The translations under genes were made by a program, and so were the position numbers. Below are positions 49,839-59,705 of a DNA stretch of 64,000 nucleotides, in pieces (position 1 is the stretch's first letter; each line of letters starts with the position of its first letter). The notes below the pieces were generated by a model. That model made no database searches, had not been told where the DNA came from, and saw only the letters and a program-made list of their open reading frames with translations. This stretch comes from Bacillota bacterium (GTDB lineage Bacteria; Bacillota; Clostridia; Lachnospirales; Anaerotignaceae), in NCBI GenBank assembly GCA_021768705.1, contig JAETUG010000002.1, positions 1-64,000 of the forward strand, written 5' to 3'.

Positions 49839-51341
49839 TTATTTGATCTGTGCGCTGTCTTTCAGCAGTACGTCGTGGGCACCGCCTTCTACCAGGGATG
49901 TGGTAGAAATCACAGTGATCTTTGCTTTTTCCTGCAGTTCAGGGATGGAAAGCACACCACAGTTGCACATAGTGGATTTTACTTTCTTCAGGGACAGACC
50001 AACGTTGTCGTGAAGGCTGCCTGCATAGGGAACATAGGAGTCAACGCCTTCTTCGAAGGACAGCTTCGCATCGCCGCCCATATCATATCTCTGCCAGTTT
50101 CTTGCTCTTGCAGAGCCTTCACCCCAGTATTCCTTCATGTAGGAACCGTTGATGTTCACTTTATTGGTGGGAGATTCATCGAAACGAGCGAAGTATCTGC
50201 CCAGCATAATGAAGTCTGCGCCCATAGCCAGAGCCAGTGTCATGTGGTAGTCGTATACGATACCGCCGTCGGAGCAGATAGGTACATAAATACCTGTTTC
50301 TTCGAAATATTCGTCTCTTGCTTTTGCAACTTCGATGACTGCGGAAGCCTGTCCACGGCCGATCCCCTTCTGTTCACGGGTAATGCAGATAGAGCCGCCG
50401 CCGATACCGATCTTTACAAAGTCTGCGCCGCAGTCTGCCAGGAAACGGAAACCTTCTGCGTCTACTACGTTGCCTGCGCCGATCTTTACTGTATCGCCAT
50501 AGGTTTCTCTGATCCAATCCAGAGTATCTTTCTGCCATTCGCTGTAGCCTTCGGAAGAGTCGATGCAAAGGATATCTACGCCTGCTTCCACCAGAGCGGG
50601 TACTCTTTCCTTGAAGTCTCTTGTATTGATACCGGCACCTACAACGTAACGCTTGTGGGCATCCAGCAGTTCATTGGAGTTTACTTTATGGCTGTCATAG
50701 TCTTTACGGAATACCAGATATTCCAGTCTGCCTTCTGCGTCTACGATGGGCAGCTGGTTGATCTTGTTATCCCAGATGATGTTGTTTGCTTCTTTCAGCG
50801 TTGTGCCGGAGGGAGCCCAGATCAGCTGATCCATGGGTGTCATGAAATCCTTTACCAGCTCTGTGCCTTCCATACGGCTGACACGGTAGTCTCTGCTTGT
50901 TACCAGACCTACCAGTTTGCCCTGGGCTGTGCCGTCTGTGGTAACGGCTACTGTGGAATGGCCTGTTCTTGCTTTCAGCTTCAGGATATCGTTCAGTGTG
51001 CTTTCGGGGCTGATGTTGGAATCACTGATAACGAAACCGGCTTTATATGCTTTTGCTCTTGCCACCATTGCCGCCTGGCTTTCGATGGACTGAGAGCCGT
51101 AAATAAAGGAGATGCCGCCTTCTTTCGCCAGAGCCACCGCCATTTTGTCATCGGATACCGCCTGCATGACTGCGGACACCAAGGGGATATTCATTTCCAG
51201 TGCAGGTTTTTCACCTTTTTTGAATTTTACAACGGGTGTTTTCAAACTAACATTATCCACCATGCATTCTTTGGAAGAATAGCCGGGTACCAGCAGAAAT
51301 TCGCTGAAAGTTCTGGATGGTTCTGTGAAATAAGTTGCCAT
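49839..51341 (-). CDS. guaB: IMP dehydrogenase
   Basis: 500 residues. N-terminal barrel, CBS pair in the middle ([47 protein letters not shown]), catalytic loop [25 protein letters not shown] with the active Cys, and GAMADF-type IMP site. Ends in the flap and DSAQIK. Converts IMP to XMP in GMP synthesis. Monocistronic; no purine riboswitch is visible upstream. Confidence 0.95.
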   Translation of the reverse strand: MATYFTEPSRTFSEFLLVPGYSSKECMVDNVSLKTPVVKFKKGEKPALEMNIPLVSAVMQAVSDDKMAVALAKEGGISFIYGSQSIESQAAMVARAKAYKAGFVISDSNISPESTLNDILKLKARTGHSTVAVTTDGTAQGKLVGLVTSRDYRVSRMEGTELVKDFMTPMDQLIWAPSGTTLKEANNIIWDNKINQLPIVDAEGRLEYLVFRKDYDSHKVNSNELLDAHKRYVVGAGINTRDFKERVPALVEAGVDILCIDSSEGYSEWQKDTLDWIRETYGDTVKIGAGNVVDAEGFRFLADCGADFVKIGIGGGSICITREQKGIGRGQASAVIEVAKARDEYFEETGIYVPICSDGGIVYDYHMTLALAMGADFIMLGRYFARFDESPTNKVNINGSYMKEYWGEGSARARNWQRYDMGGDAKLSFEEGVDSYVPYAGSLHDNVGLSLKKVKSTMCNCGVLSIPELQEKAKITVISTTSLVEGGAHDVLLKDSAQIK

Positions 51342-51429
51342 TTTTCATTCTCCTCCTATGATCTTTTTTTGATTTTATATATAGTACGCCATTTTGATTA
51401 CATTTTAATGTGACAATGATTTTAACACT

Positions 51430-51458
51430 AAAAAGCCCCCTATTCAAGGGGGGCTTTT
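51430..51458 (-). terminator. Terminator of the Gx-transporter operon
   Basis: AAAAGCCCCCC-TTGAA-TAGGGGGCTTTTT on the minus strand. Confidence 0.85.
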
Positions 51459-51537
51459 GGAATTTCTTTGATTTTGTAGATTTCGTCAGTTTTTTGGTGA
51501 TTTTTCAAGGATTTTCGTAAGTTTGTATACAGTATCG

Positions 51538-52023
51538 TTATCGTTTCAAATAGCCCAACGCCGTTTTTGCCACGATGCCGATGAGCATACCTGTCACCAC
51601 GCCGGAAACCAGCAGGAAGGGCAGATAATAGGCCATCTTCACATTTTCCACCGCCAGAGCTGCCACAATGATCTGCCCTACGTTATGGAACACACCGCCG
51701 GCAATGGACACACCTACGATGCTGAATTTATCTGTCTTTTTCAGCAAAGCCATCACCGCAAAGCTGAGCATCGCCCCTGCCAGACTATAGAGCAGCCCCG
51801 CAAAGCCGGCAAATAAAAGCCCCGACAGGACAACACGGATCAGGGAAACGAAAAATGCGCTCTTCGTATCCATAAAATACATCATAATAATAATGATGAC
51901 ATTTGCCAGCCCCAGCTTCACCCCGGGAATGGGCACAGGAACGGGAATGAGCATTTCCACATAACCCATCAAAATCGCCAGTGCGGCAAACAGACCGTAA
52001 TATGGAATTTTTTTGTAATCCAT
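51538..52023 (-). CDS. Gx transporter family membrane protein
   Basis: 161 residues, about five membrane helices: LFAALAILMGYVEMLIPVPVPIPGVKLGLANVIIIIMMYFMD at the N-terminus is the signature of the family once called heptaprenyl diphosphate synthase component I. ECF-like S-component fold. In many Clostridia it sits next to a NusG-domain-II protein, as here, and sometimes to flavin-transfer genes. Substrate unknown. Confidence 0.88.
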   Translation of the reverse strand: MDYKKIPYYGLFAALAILMGYVEMLIPVPVPIPGVKLGLANVIIIIMMYFMDTKSAFFVSLIRVVLSGLLFAGFAGLLYSLAGAMLSFAVMALLKKTDKFSIVGVSIAGGVFHNVGQIIVAALAVENVKMAYYLPFLLVSGVVTGMLIGIVAKTALGYLKR

Positions 52024-52386
52024 TTACATCACCACCGCATCAAAATCCCCAGGTTCGTCCCCTGTGATGGTCACAACTAATTTATGGGGCAGGCAAACGA
52101 TGGTCTCCCCTGTTTTCGATACCTTTTTATGGTCTACGCAGATCTGGTCACGGCAATCGGCTTCGGTGATAAAAACCTTGCCATCCTGCACTGTCACGAT
52201 ATTGTAGCCATCCCCTGTGTCGATACGGACACTGTCATCCTCGTCCAAGGGGAGAAAGGCTTCGCTTTCGCCGTCTATGGTAATTTCCACGCCTTTGCCT
52301 TTTTCTGCGCCTGCGGAATAAAAAAGATAGATGGCCGCCGCCGCAACAAGGGCAAGCACAACAAGGATCAAGTCTGTTTTTTTCAT
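52024..52386 (-). CDS. NusG domain II-containing membrane-anchored protein
   Basis: 120 residues from the ATG with AAAGGCGG before it. One N-terminal helix (LILVVLALVAAAAIYLFYSA), then a beta domain with GYNIVTVQDGKVFITEADCRDQICVDHKKVSKTGETIVCLPHKLVVTI; the two Cys lie in the usual CRDQIC and CLPH positions. Extracytoplasmic. Its stop touches the Gx transporter start, so they are co-translated. Confidence 0.88.
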   Translation of the reverse strand: MKKTDLILVVLALVAAAAIYLFYSAGAEKGKGVEITIDGESEAFLPLDEDDSVRIDTGDGYNIVTVQDGKVFITEADCRDQICVDHKKVSKTGETIVCLPHKLVVTITGDEPGDFDAVVM

Positions 52387-52413
52387 ATCCGTACCGCCTT
52401 TCATACATACAAG

Positions 52414-52441
52414 AAAAAGGAAGCGAGATGCTTCCTTTTTT
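52414..52441 (-). terminator. Terminator downstream of tRNA-Phe
   Basis: AAAAAGGAAGC-ATCT-GCTTCCTTTTT-type hairpin on the minus strand, between the tRNA and the NusG-II gene. Confidence 0.75.
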
Positions 52442-52478
52442 CAAGTAGTAGGATTTTAATGTGTACTGCAAAAAAAAA

Positions 52479-52551
52479 TGCCCAGAACCGGAATCGAACC
52501 AGTGACACGTGGATTTTCAGTCCACTGCTCTACCAACTGAGCTATCTGGGC
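52479..52551 (-). tRNA. tRNA-Phe (anticodon GAA)
   Basis: The minus strand folds into a complete cloverleaf: acceptor GCCCAGA/TCTGGGC, D-arm GCTC-AGTTGGTA-GAGC, anticodon arm with CTGAAAA, T-arm with GGTTCGATTCC, discriminator A. No CCA is encoded; a T-run follows. Confidence 0.97.
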
Positions 52552-52630
52552 ATAGTATGCATCTCTCTGACGCAAGAGTTATGATATCATACAAAATCTG
52601 ACCTGTCAACACCTTTTTCAAACCTTTTTC

Positions 52631-52735
52631 TTGAGGGCTCCGCCCTCAAACTCCCATAAGGGGAATCATTCCCCTTAACCCCGATACCCCGCACCAAATG
52701 TACATCTGGTGCGGAAATATGGGGATGCAGGGGTG
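52631..52735 (+). repeat. Multi-hairpin element, family H copy B
   Basis: Hairpin TTGAGGGC-TCC-GCCCTCAA, linker ACTCCCAT, hairpin AAGGGGA-ATCA-TTCCCCTT, linker AACCCCGATAC, hairpin CCGCACCA/TGGTGCGG, then a shortened right half AAATATGGGG...GGGGT. Lies between the desulfidase-like gene and tRNA-Phe. Confidence 0.6.
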
Positions 52736-52741
52736 TAGGTC

Positions 52742-54016
52742 TTATTTCCCCTGCTGCATAACGTTGATAATCGTTGCATCCATGGGTGCCATACCCTCAT
52801 CGGAAATTCTGCCCAGATTTTTCTCCGTCTGTTCCGCAGAAGACCCGATCACGCCAAAGTTATGGGGGATCGCCACCCCTTCCATGGCCAGCATTGCGGA
52901 AAGGTAAGCGGAATATACCCCAGCAGAGGCTTTCAGCGCGCAGCCTGTGCTGCCGCCGTCACAGATCATCCCTGTCAGGTTCGCCGCCATATGATCCATT
53001 GCCGCAGAAACCTCTTTGGCACCGCCGCCCATCAGATACACAATGCCAGATGCCGCACCGCTGCCACCGCCCAATACGCAGCCGCAGAGGGCAGACAATC
53101 TGCCTGTATAATGTTTGCTGTAAATTGTAATAAGACCGCTCAGTGCCACGGCACGGATGATCTCTTCCTCGGATTTTCCCGTATATCTGCCATAGGAAAC
53201 CACAGGCATAGAGCAAAGAATCCCATGGGAACCGCTGCCCACAATGCTCATTGCCGCAAAGGGCAGACCTGCCAGTCTGGCGTCCATGGCAGAACAGGTC
53301 AGCTTCTGGGCGGCATAGATCATATCATTGCCCCCCAGCGCACCTTTGTTCTGGAAGGCAGATAATGTTTTCCAAATGCTCAGACCAACACCCTTTTCCC
53401 CTTCTGCGGAAAGCCGACAGTTCATTTCGATCATGCCTTTGATGCAGTCCAGTTCTTCAATGGGTACGTTTTTCGCATAGTCCACCATATCTGCCACGGT
53501 CACGGCTTCAAAATCGAACACGTTCCCCTTGGCTGCTGCCTCTGCCTTTTCCCCTTCAAAAAGCACTTCGTTATCCTTAGCTACATAAACGATATTGGCA
53601 TGGAACTCTTCGATGCGGCAAAGCCCAACACCCTTTGTGGTGGTCACCTCCGCTTCAATGAAGATATTTTCCTTTGTTTCATCCACATGAATCTCAATGG
53701 GGATGGACAACGCCTTTGCCTGAGCCACATGGTCTGCCGTGATATTTTTCAGTACCTCCAGCCCCAGCTGCCAATCGCCCCCTAGGGCACCCAAAGCCGC
53801 CGCCATTTCGCAGCCCAATTCTTCCGTGCCGGGAATGGCGCAGGAAAAGGCGTTTTTATACATACCGCCATTCATCGTCATTTCGATATGGAGCAGGCTG
53901 CCGCCAACGGCATCATAGGCCCTTGCCGCCGCCAGGGCGATGGCCCCTACTTCCGTTACGCCTAAGGCAGGTTTGATCTCATTTTTCAATAAAGCTGTAT
54001 AATCAAATGTTGTCAT
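52742..54016 (-). CDS. L-cysteine desulfidase / UPF0597 family enzyme
   Basis: 424 residues. Serine dehydratase alpha-chain-like fold; conserved Cys in DGGSTGCALKASAGV near the end, SIVGSGSHGILCSMPVV and CGCVLGGGSGAASGIVYLMGGG in the middle, consistent with the oxygen-sensitive 4Fe-4S enzymes that split L-cysteine to pyruvate, ammonia and sulfide. Divergent from a sodium-coupled amino-acid transporter, which fits amino-acid catabolism. Confidence 0.88.
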   Translation of the reverse strand: MTTFDYTALLKNEIKPALGVTEVGAIALAAARAYDAVGGSLLHIEMTMNGGMYKNAFSCAIPGTEELGCEMAAALGALGGDWQLGLEVLKNITADHVAQAKALSIPIEIHVDETKENIFIEAEVTTTKGVGLCRIEEFHANIVYVAKDNEVLFEGEKAEAAAKGNVFDFEAVTVADMVDYAKNVPIEELDCIKGMIEMNCRLSAEGEKGVGLSIWKTLSAFQNKGALGGNDMIYAAQKLTCSAMDARLAGLPFAAMSIVGSGSHGILCSMPVVSYGRYTGKSEEEIIRAVALSGLITIYSKHYTGRLSALCGCVLGGGSGAASGIVYLMGGGAKEVSAAMDHMAANLTGMICDGGSTGCALKASAGVYSAYLSAMLAMEGVAIPHNFGVIGSSAEQTEKNLGRISDEGMAPMDATIINVMQQGK

Positions 54017-54160
54017 AGTTTCTCCTCCCTCTTTTTCTTTTGGTTTCTTCTGTTTTCCAGTATACCTGTTTCTTCCGTTTTTTGCTACCTCTTTCTGACT
54101 TTCCTTTCCTATCTATAAAACATTTTTTTCGATGTTCTTCATTGATTTTTTCGATTTATA

Positions 54161-54189
54161 TTGTTTTCCGCAAAAAATGTCAGTATAAT
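54161..54189 (+). promoter_or_regulatory. Promoter of the sodium symporter gene
   Basis: TTGTTT (54161-54166), 17-base spacer, TATAAT (54184-54189). Confidence 0.65.
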
Positions 54190-54246
54190 ATGGAAGAAGT
54201 TTGCCTGACAAGGCAGCAAAGTTTTTTATGATTTAGGAGGGTCATT

Positions 54247-55623
54247 ATGGAACAACAAAGAGAAAAATTTGCGTCCCGTCTGGGCTTTATCCTCATTTCC
54301 GCAGGCTGTGCCATCGGTCTGGGGAATGTTTGGAAATTCCCCTATATCACAGGGAAATACGGCGGTGCCGCATTCGTGCTGATCTATTTCGTCTTTCTGC
54401 TGATTTTGGGTATTCCCGTTCTGACAATGGAACTTGCCGTAGGCCGTGCCAGCCAGCGGAGCGTTGCCCTGTCCATGGATATTTTGGAGCCCAAGGGCAG
54501 CAAATGGCACTGGTTTAAATATCCCGCCATGGCAGGTAACTACATCCTGATGATGTTTTACACAACAGTAGCCGGCTGGATGGTCTATTATTTCTTTAAA
54601 ATGGCTGCCGGCGGCTTTGTTGGGCTGGATGCTGATGGCATCGGCGCCGCCTTTAACAATACCTTGGCAAGCCCCACCATTAACGTAGCGTTTATGATCG
54701 CCGTTGTCATCTGCTGTATGCTGATCGTCGGCAAAGGGCTGCAAAACGGCGTAGAAAAGATCACAAAGATCATGATGCTGGCACTGCTGGCACTGATGAT
54801 CGTATTGGCTGTCCGCTCCTTCTTTTTAGCAGGAGGCGAAGAAGGTCTGCGCTTCTACCTCTACCCCGACTTTTCCAAGCTGATGGAATACGGACTAACA
54901 GAAGTTCTTTTCGCAGCCATGAGCCAGGCGTTCTTTACACTGAGCATTGGTATGGGTGCCATGGCAATTTTCGGTAGCTTTATCGACCGCAGCCGTTCCC
55001 TGACAGGGGAAGCCATCTGCATCACCATTCTGGATACCTCTGTAGCGTTGATGGCAGGTCTCATCATTTTCCCTGCCTGCTTTGCCTACGGTGTTGACCC
55101 CGGTCAGGGCCCCGGATTGATCTTCGTTACCCTGCCCAATGTATTCAATGCCATGCCCGGCGGCCGTCTGTGGGGCACATTGTTCTTCCTGTTCATGTGC
55201 TTTGCGGCTTTCTCCACTGTCATCGGCGTATTCCAGAACCTGATTACATTCTGGACAGATATGACAAATGCACCCAGAAAGAAGATCGTTGCCATCCACA
55301 TGGTAGTAATGATCCTGCTTTGCCTGCCCTGCGCTTTGGGCTATAGCGTGCTGAGTGCTATCCAGCCTTTGGGCGAAGGTTCTGCAATCTTGGATCTGGA
55401 GGATTTTATCGTTTCCAATAATATCCTGCCTCTGGGCAGCGTGGTATATGTCCTGTTCTGCTCCTGGAAAATGGGCTGGGGCTGGGATAACTCCATCGCA
55501 GAAGCCAATACCGGTCATGGGATCAAATTCCCTAACGCCATTCGCCTGTATGTGAAATATATCCTGCCTTTGATTATTTTGTTCGTATTTGTCATGGGGT
55601 ATATCTCCATGTTCGGAAAATAA
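54247..55623 (+). CDS. Sodium-dependent (SNF/NSS) amino-acid transporter
   Basis: 458 residues, eleven to twelve helices. NSS motifs: SRLGFILISAGCAIGLGNVWKFPYITGKYGGAAFVLIYFVFLL, AVGRASQRS, FFTLSIGMGAMAIFGSFI and FQNLITFWTDM. LeuT-like; bacterial members take up Trp, Leu, Ala and others. Divergent from the cysteine desulfidase-like gene, so cysteine or serine uptake is possible but unproven. Confidence 0.93.
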   Translation: MEQQREKFASRLGFILISAGCAIGLGNVWKFPYITGKYGGAAFVLIYFVFLLILGIPVLTMELAVGRASQRSVALSMDILEPKGSKWHWFKYPAMAGNYILMMFYTTVAGWMVYYFFKMAAGGFVGLDADGIGAAFNNTLASPTINVAFMIAVVICCMLIVGKGLQNGVEKITKIMMLALLALMIVLAVRSFFLAGGEEGLRFYLYPDFSKLMEYGLTEVLFAAMSQAFFTLSIGMGAMAIFGSFIDRSRSLTGEAICITILDTSVALMAGLIIFPACFAYGVDPGQGPGLIFVTLPNVFNAMPGGRLWGTLFFLFMCFAAFSTVIGVFQNLITFWTDMTNAPRKKIVAIHMVVMILLCLPCALGYSVLSAIQPLGEGSAILDLEDFIVSNNILPLGSVVYVLFCSWKMGWGWDNSIAEANTGHGIKFPNAIRLYVKYILPLIILFVFVMGYISMFGK

Positions 55624-55640
55624 ACGAAGTTAGATAGTAA

Positions 55641-55677
55641 AATCAGCCTTGGCAAAAGCCAAGGCTGATTTTTATTT
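55641..55677. terminator. Bidirectional terminator between transporter and asnS
   Basis: AATCAGCCTTGGC-AAAA-GCCAAGGCTGATTTTTATTT. Confidence 0.88.
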
Positions 55678-55688
55678 CCTATATAAAA

Positions 55689-57083
55689 TTAGAATTCAGC
55701 GTTTTTCACTGTTCTGGGGTAAGGCAGTACGTCACGGATATTGCCGACGCCTGTCAGATACATCACCGCACGTTCGAAGCCCAGACCAAAGCCTGCGTGT
55801 CTGGTGCCGCCGTATTTGCGCAGATCCAGATACCACCAGTAATCCTCTTTTTTCAGACCCAGCTCATTCATACGAGCCTCCAGCACATCCAGTCTTTCCT
55901 CTCTCTGGCTGCCGCCGATGATTTCGCCAACGCCAGGCACCAGCAGGTCCATGGCAGCTACAGTCTTGCCATCGTCGTTCAGACGCATATAGAAGGCTTT
56001 GATTTCTGTAGGGTAATCTGTAACAAAAATAGGTTTCTTGAAGATCTGTTCTGTCAGGTAGCGTTCATGCTCTGTCTGCAGGTCGATGCCCCATTCAACG
56101 GGATATTCGAACTGATGACCGGATTTTTTCAGCAGATCTACTGCTTCTGTATAGGTCACTCTGCCGAAGTCATTGTTCAGGATGTTATCCAGTCTTTCCA
56201 GCAGGGTCTTGTCTACAAAGCTGTTGAAGAATTCCATTTCTTCGGGAGCTTTGTCCAAAACGTACTGAATGATGTATTTCAGCATTTCTTCTGCAATCTC
56301 CATGTTATCGTTCAGATCAGCGAAAGCCATTTCAGGCTCGATCATCCAGAATTCCGCAGCATGTCTTGTGGTGTTGGAATTTTCCGCACGGAACGTGGGG
56401 CCAAAGGTATAGATGTTGCGGAAGGCCATGGCAAAGGTTTCCGCAGAAAGCTGACCGGATACCGTCAGGTTTGTTTCCTTGCCGAAGAAGTCCTTGGAAT
56501 AGTCTACCTTGCCATCTTCTGTACGGGGCAGGTTTTCCAAATCCAATGTGGTGACACGGAACATTTCGCCGGCACCTTCACAGTCAGAGCCTGTGATGAT
56601 AGGTGTATGGGCATAAACGAAGCCTTTGCCCTGGAAGAATTCATGGATCGCCATAGCGATCAGGCTGCGTACCCGGAACGTTGCAGAAAACAGATTTGTT
56701 CTAGGGCGCAGATAAGCGATTTCACGCAGGAATTCCACAGAGTGGCGTTTTTTCTGCAGAGGATAATCGGGTGTGGATGTGCCTTCCACTGCGATCTCTG
56801 TTGCTTTGATCTCGAAGGGCTGTTTTGCTTCTGGTGTTTCCACCAGCAGACCTTTTATAATCAGGGCTGCGCCAACGTTCTGTTTGGAGATTTCTTCGTA
56901 GTTGGACAGCTTGTCAGCTTCAAATACAATCTGGATGTTCTTAAAGAAAGAACCATCGTTCAGTTCGATGAAGCCGAAATTTTTGGAGACACGCATGGTG
57001 CGGATCCAGCCGCCCAGTGTCACTTCTTTATTTGCATACTCCGCTGTGTTGCGGTAGATAGATTTTACTGTTGTCAGATCCAT
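55689..57083 (-). CDS. asnS: Asparaginyl-tRNA synthetase
   Basis: 464 residues. OB-fold anticodon domain ([25 protein letters not shown]), class II motif 2 ([24 protein letters not shown]) and motif 3 ([34 protein letters not shown]). AsnRS rather than AspRS by the [12 protein letters not shown] and C-terminal PRTVKNAEF wording. No T-box is visible upstream. Confidence 0.97.
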   Translation of the reverse strand: MDLTTVKSIYRNTAEYANKEVTLGGWIRTMRVSKNFGFIELNDGSFFKNIQIVFEADKLSNYEEISKQNVGAALIIKGLLVETPEAKQPFEIKATEIAVEGTSTPDYPLQKKRHSVEFLREIAYLRPRTNLFSATFRVRSLIAMAIHEFFQGKGFVYAHTPIITGSDCEGAGEMFRVTTLDLENLPRTEDGKVDYSKDFFGKETNLTVSGQLSAETFAMAFRNIYTFGPTFRAENSNTTRHAAEFWMIEPEMAFADLNDNMEIAEEMLKYIIQYVLDKAPEEMEFFNSFVDKTLLERLDNILNNDFGRVTYTEAVDLLKKSGHQFEYPVEWGIDLQTEHERYLTEQIFKKPIFVTDYPTEIKAFYMRLNDDGKTVAAMDLLVPGVGEIIGGSQREERLDVLEARMNELGLKKEDYWWYLDLRKYGGTRHAGFGLGFERAVMYLTGVGNIRDVLPYPRTVKNAEF

Positions 57084-57162
57084 AATGTTACTTCCTTTCC
57101 AAGATATTTTTTCACATTATCCCTATTGTAGCCGTTTTGCGGCAAAAAGACAACCTCTTTTC

Positions 57163-58137
57163 TTAGAGAAACCGCAGAAAATCGCCATATCCTTCCTGCT
57201 CCATGTCCTCTTTGGGGATAAAACGAAGGGAAGCACTATTGATGCAGTAGCGCAGGCCCCCCAACTGAGCAGGCCCATCCGCAAAAACGTGACCCAGATG
57301 GGCATTGCCCACACGGCTGCGTACCTCCGTCCGAATCATACCGCAGGAAAGGTCATCATATTCCGTAACAGTATTGGGGTCTATGGGCTTGGCAAAGGCA
57401 GGCCAGCCACAGGCGGAGGGGAATTTATCCCGAGAGGAAAACAATGGTTCTCCCGATGTAATATCCACATAGATACCCTCCCGTTTGGTATTCCAAAATT
57501 CATTTTCAAAGGGCGGCTCCGTGGCGTTCTGCTGGGTCACGGCGTATTGCAGGGGGGTCAGGACTTCTTTCAGCTCTGCCGTAGTCTTTTTGGTATATCG
57601 CTCTGGGTCTACCACCCGCTGTTTCCGCTTAGCGATTTTGGCAAAATCGATGTGGCAATAGCCGCCGGGGTTTTTCTCCAAATACTCCTGATGATATTCC
57701 TCGGCGGGGATGAACTGCAGTAAAGGCAGGTTTTCCACCATAATGGGCGCATCATATTCTTTTTGCAGTTCTTGCAAAAATTCTGTGGCGATCTGACGCT
57801 GTTCCTCCGTCAGGGAATAAATACCCGTACGGTATTGAATACCGAAATCTGCCCCCTGTCTGCCCAAAGAGGTAGGGTCGATGGTATAGGCGTATTCTTT
57901 CAATACCTCTTGCAAAGGGATAACATCTGCATCGAAAACCACCTCCACCGTTTCCGCATGACCGCTGTGATTGCAGACCTCTTCATAGGTGACGGTTTCT
58001 GGCAGTTCCGGATTCCAGCCCTCTTTTTTCCCGAAAGCATAGCCTACACGGGTGGAACGCACGCCATCAATGGTTTTCATATAATGCTCGGTGCCCCAAA
58101 AGCAGCCCCCGGCTAAATAGATCGTTTCTTTTTTCAT
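57163..58137 (-). CDS. msrAB: Bifunctional methionine sulfoxide reductase A/B
   Basis: 324 residues. MsrA domain 1-~160 with active site [14 protein letters not shown] and [17 protein letters not shown]; MsrB domain ~180-324 with [38 protein letters not shown] and catalytic Cys in [15 protein letters not shown]. Repairs both epimers of methionine sulfoxide. Overlaps the nitrilase gene by 4 bases (ATGA). Confidence 0.95.
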   Translation of the reverse strand: MKKETIYLAGGCFWGTEHYMKTIDGVRSTRVGYAFGKKEGWNPELPETVTYEEVCNHSGHAETVEVVFDADVIPLQEVLKEYAYTIDPTSLGRQGADFGIQYRTGIYSLTEEQRQIATEFLQELQKEYDAPIMVENLPLLQFIPAEEYHQEYLEKNPGGYCHIDFAKIAKRKQRVVDPERYTKKTTAELKEVLTPLQYAVTQQNATEPPFENEFWNTKREGIYVDITSGEPLFSSRDKFPSACGWPAFAKPIDPNTVTEYDDLSCGMIRTEVRSRVGNAHLGHVFADGPAQLGGLRYCINSASLRFIPKEDMEQEGYGDFLRFL

Positions 58138-59042
58138 TCTAAACGCCCCTTTATTTTATCCATAATCGATTTTTCATAAGGTGATTTTGTATACCGCCGC
58201 ACGCCCGGCGTCATAACGGATTCCAAAAAATATAAATCCGTCCGCCGGTGCTTCAGCAAAGGCAGCTGTTCCCTTACTTTCTCCACTTTCTCAAAATCCA
58301 ATTCCACTGTCAGAATCCCTTCTTTTTCGTCCAATTGTTCCACCACAGTCCCCCAGGGGTCGGTAACAATGGAATGTCCCCAAGCCTGATAGGAGGAATT
58401 GATATCCCTTGCCGGAGCGCAGCCTATCATAAAAAGCTGCTGGTCTAAAGCTCGCATACGGAAGGAAATTTCCCAATGGGCAGGACCTGTGGTCATATTG
58501 AAGGCGGCAGGGACAATGATGGCATTTATCCTGCTGAAAGGGTCGAGATTTTGAGCGGTCAGACGAGCCATCTCGGGAAAACGGATATCATAGCAGATCA
58601 TCAAACCAAATCTGCCCCAAGGGGTCTGGAAGGTGGTCACTTCCTCCCCTGCGGTAAAGGTATCCGATTCCATGAAATACTGACCACCTTCTACGTTGAT
58701 ATCAAACAAATGCACCTTACGGTGTCTGACAATTTGTTCCCCCTTAGGATTATACACAAAGGAAGTATTATATATCTTTTTCCCTGCCGCTTCCGGCACA
58801 GAGCCTGCTACCAGATACAGTTCCAGCTCTTTTGCCGTTTCTGCCAATGCCTTTAAAAAAGGCGCATTGGCAGGCATAGCGTATCGGACAAAGGCTTCAT
58901 TTTCATAGGGACAGCAGCACATTTCCGGCAGGACAGCCATATCTGCTCCCTCTGTCTTCGCTTTTTTCAGCAGTTCTTTGATCTTTACGACGTTTTCTTC
59001 CGGTGTTGCCATGGTTTTCATTTGCAGCAAGGATACTTTCAC
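58134..59042 (-). CDS. Carbon-nitrogen hydrolase (Nit2/omega-amidase-like)
   Basis: 302 residues with a GTG start, chosen because AAGGAG lies 9 bases upstream. Catalytic triad: Glu in [11 protein letters not shown], Lys in [12 protein letters not shown] and Cys in [15 protein letters not shown]. The wording matches the omega-amidase branch that hydrolyses 2-oxoglutaramate or 2-oxosuccinamate. Coupled to msrAB downstream. Confidence 0.9.
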   Translation of the reverse strand: MKVSLLQMKTMATPEENVVKIKELLKKAKTEGADMAVLPEMCCCPYENEAFVRYAMPANAPFLKALAETAKELELYLVAGSVPEAAGKKIYNTSFVYNPKGEQIVRHRKVHLFDINVEGGQYFMESDTFTAGEEVTTFQTPWGRFGLMICYDIRFPEMARLTAQNLDPFSRINAIIVPAAFNMTTGPAHWEISFRMRALDQQLFMIGCAPARDINSSYQAWGHSIVTDPWGTVVEQLDEKEGILTVELDFEKVEKVREQLPLLKHRRTDLYFLESVMTPGVRRYTKSPYEKSIMDKIKGRLE

Positions 59043-59167
59043 AGGGCCCCACTCCTTTCGGTTCGTTGATTTTTCTGCCCTCATCATAGCATATCTGAGA
59101 AAAAAGAAAAAGAGGATTTGCCCTCTGCATAGAATAGAAAGAGCATCTATTGAAAAGGAGTTTTCCC

Positions 59168-59641
59168 ATGTATCCTTATTTTCAACGAAATCCCAAACAA
59201 AACCTGCAGGCCAGAGAGATGACCTCTGCGGACCCCTTGCGGGATTTTCTGACCCAAAACCCTGATTTCGGTATCCTGCTGTTTCAGGTCACCGGTGGAC
59301 AAGGGGCCTTTCCCATCGGAGGGGCAACGGTCGTCATCACCAAAAATTTGACGGACGGCCATGCCCTTTCTATCACCACGACCACAGATGAAAGCGGAAA
59401 AACTCAGGAATTTTCTCTGCCTGCCCCCCATAAGAGTATTTCTCAGACCCCCAATGAGCAGGATTATTTCGCCACCTATGATGCAGTCATCACGGCCCCG
59501 GGCTATATCGCTGTGACAGTGCGGGATATTCCCATTTTCGACGGCGTCACCACCATACAGCCCGTCAATCTTTCCCCCAACCTGACAGGACAGCCCATCG
59601 CAGAAACCGAGACCATCGAAGACACGGAACCGGAATTTTAA
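59168..59641 (+). CDS. Carboxypeptidase-regulatory-like beta protein (spore-associated context)
   Basis: 157 residues from the ATG behind AAAAGGAG. A central beta-sandwich: GILLFQVTGGQGAFPIGGATVVITK, TTTTDESGKTQEFSLP, YDAVITAPGYIAVTVRDIPIFDGVTTIQPVNL. No signal peptide. It directly precedes the SpoIID-like/peptidoglycan-binding gene; such pairs are frequent in spore-forming Clostridia, so a mother-cell or spore-coat role is inferred. Confidence 0.7.
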   Translation: MYPYFQRNPKQNLQAREMTSADPLRDFLTQNPDFGILLFQVTGGQGAFPIGGATVVITKNLTDGHALSITTTTDESGKTQEFSLPAPHKSISQTPNEQDYFATYDAVITAPGYIAVTVRDIPIFDGVTTIQPVNLSPNLTGQPIAETETIEDTEPEF

Positions 59642-59705
59642 TCAGGTTGTTTCTTTTCCTCATGGAAAAGACCTCTAACCTTTGTAACGAGAAAGGAGTA
59701 TCGCT

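Noticed and set aside
52084-52584. Plus-strand frame across the NusG-II gene and tRNA-Phe
   Set aside because: It runs through a complete tRNA on the opposite strand and has no recognisable protein features.
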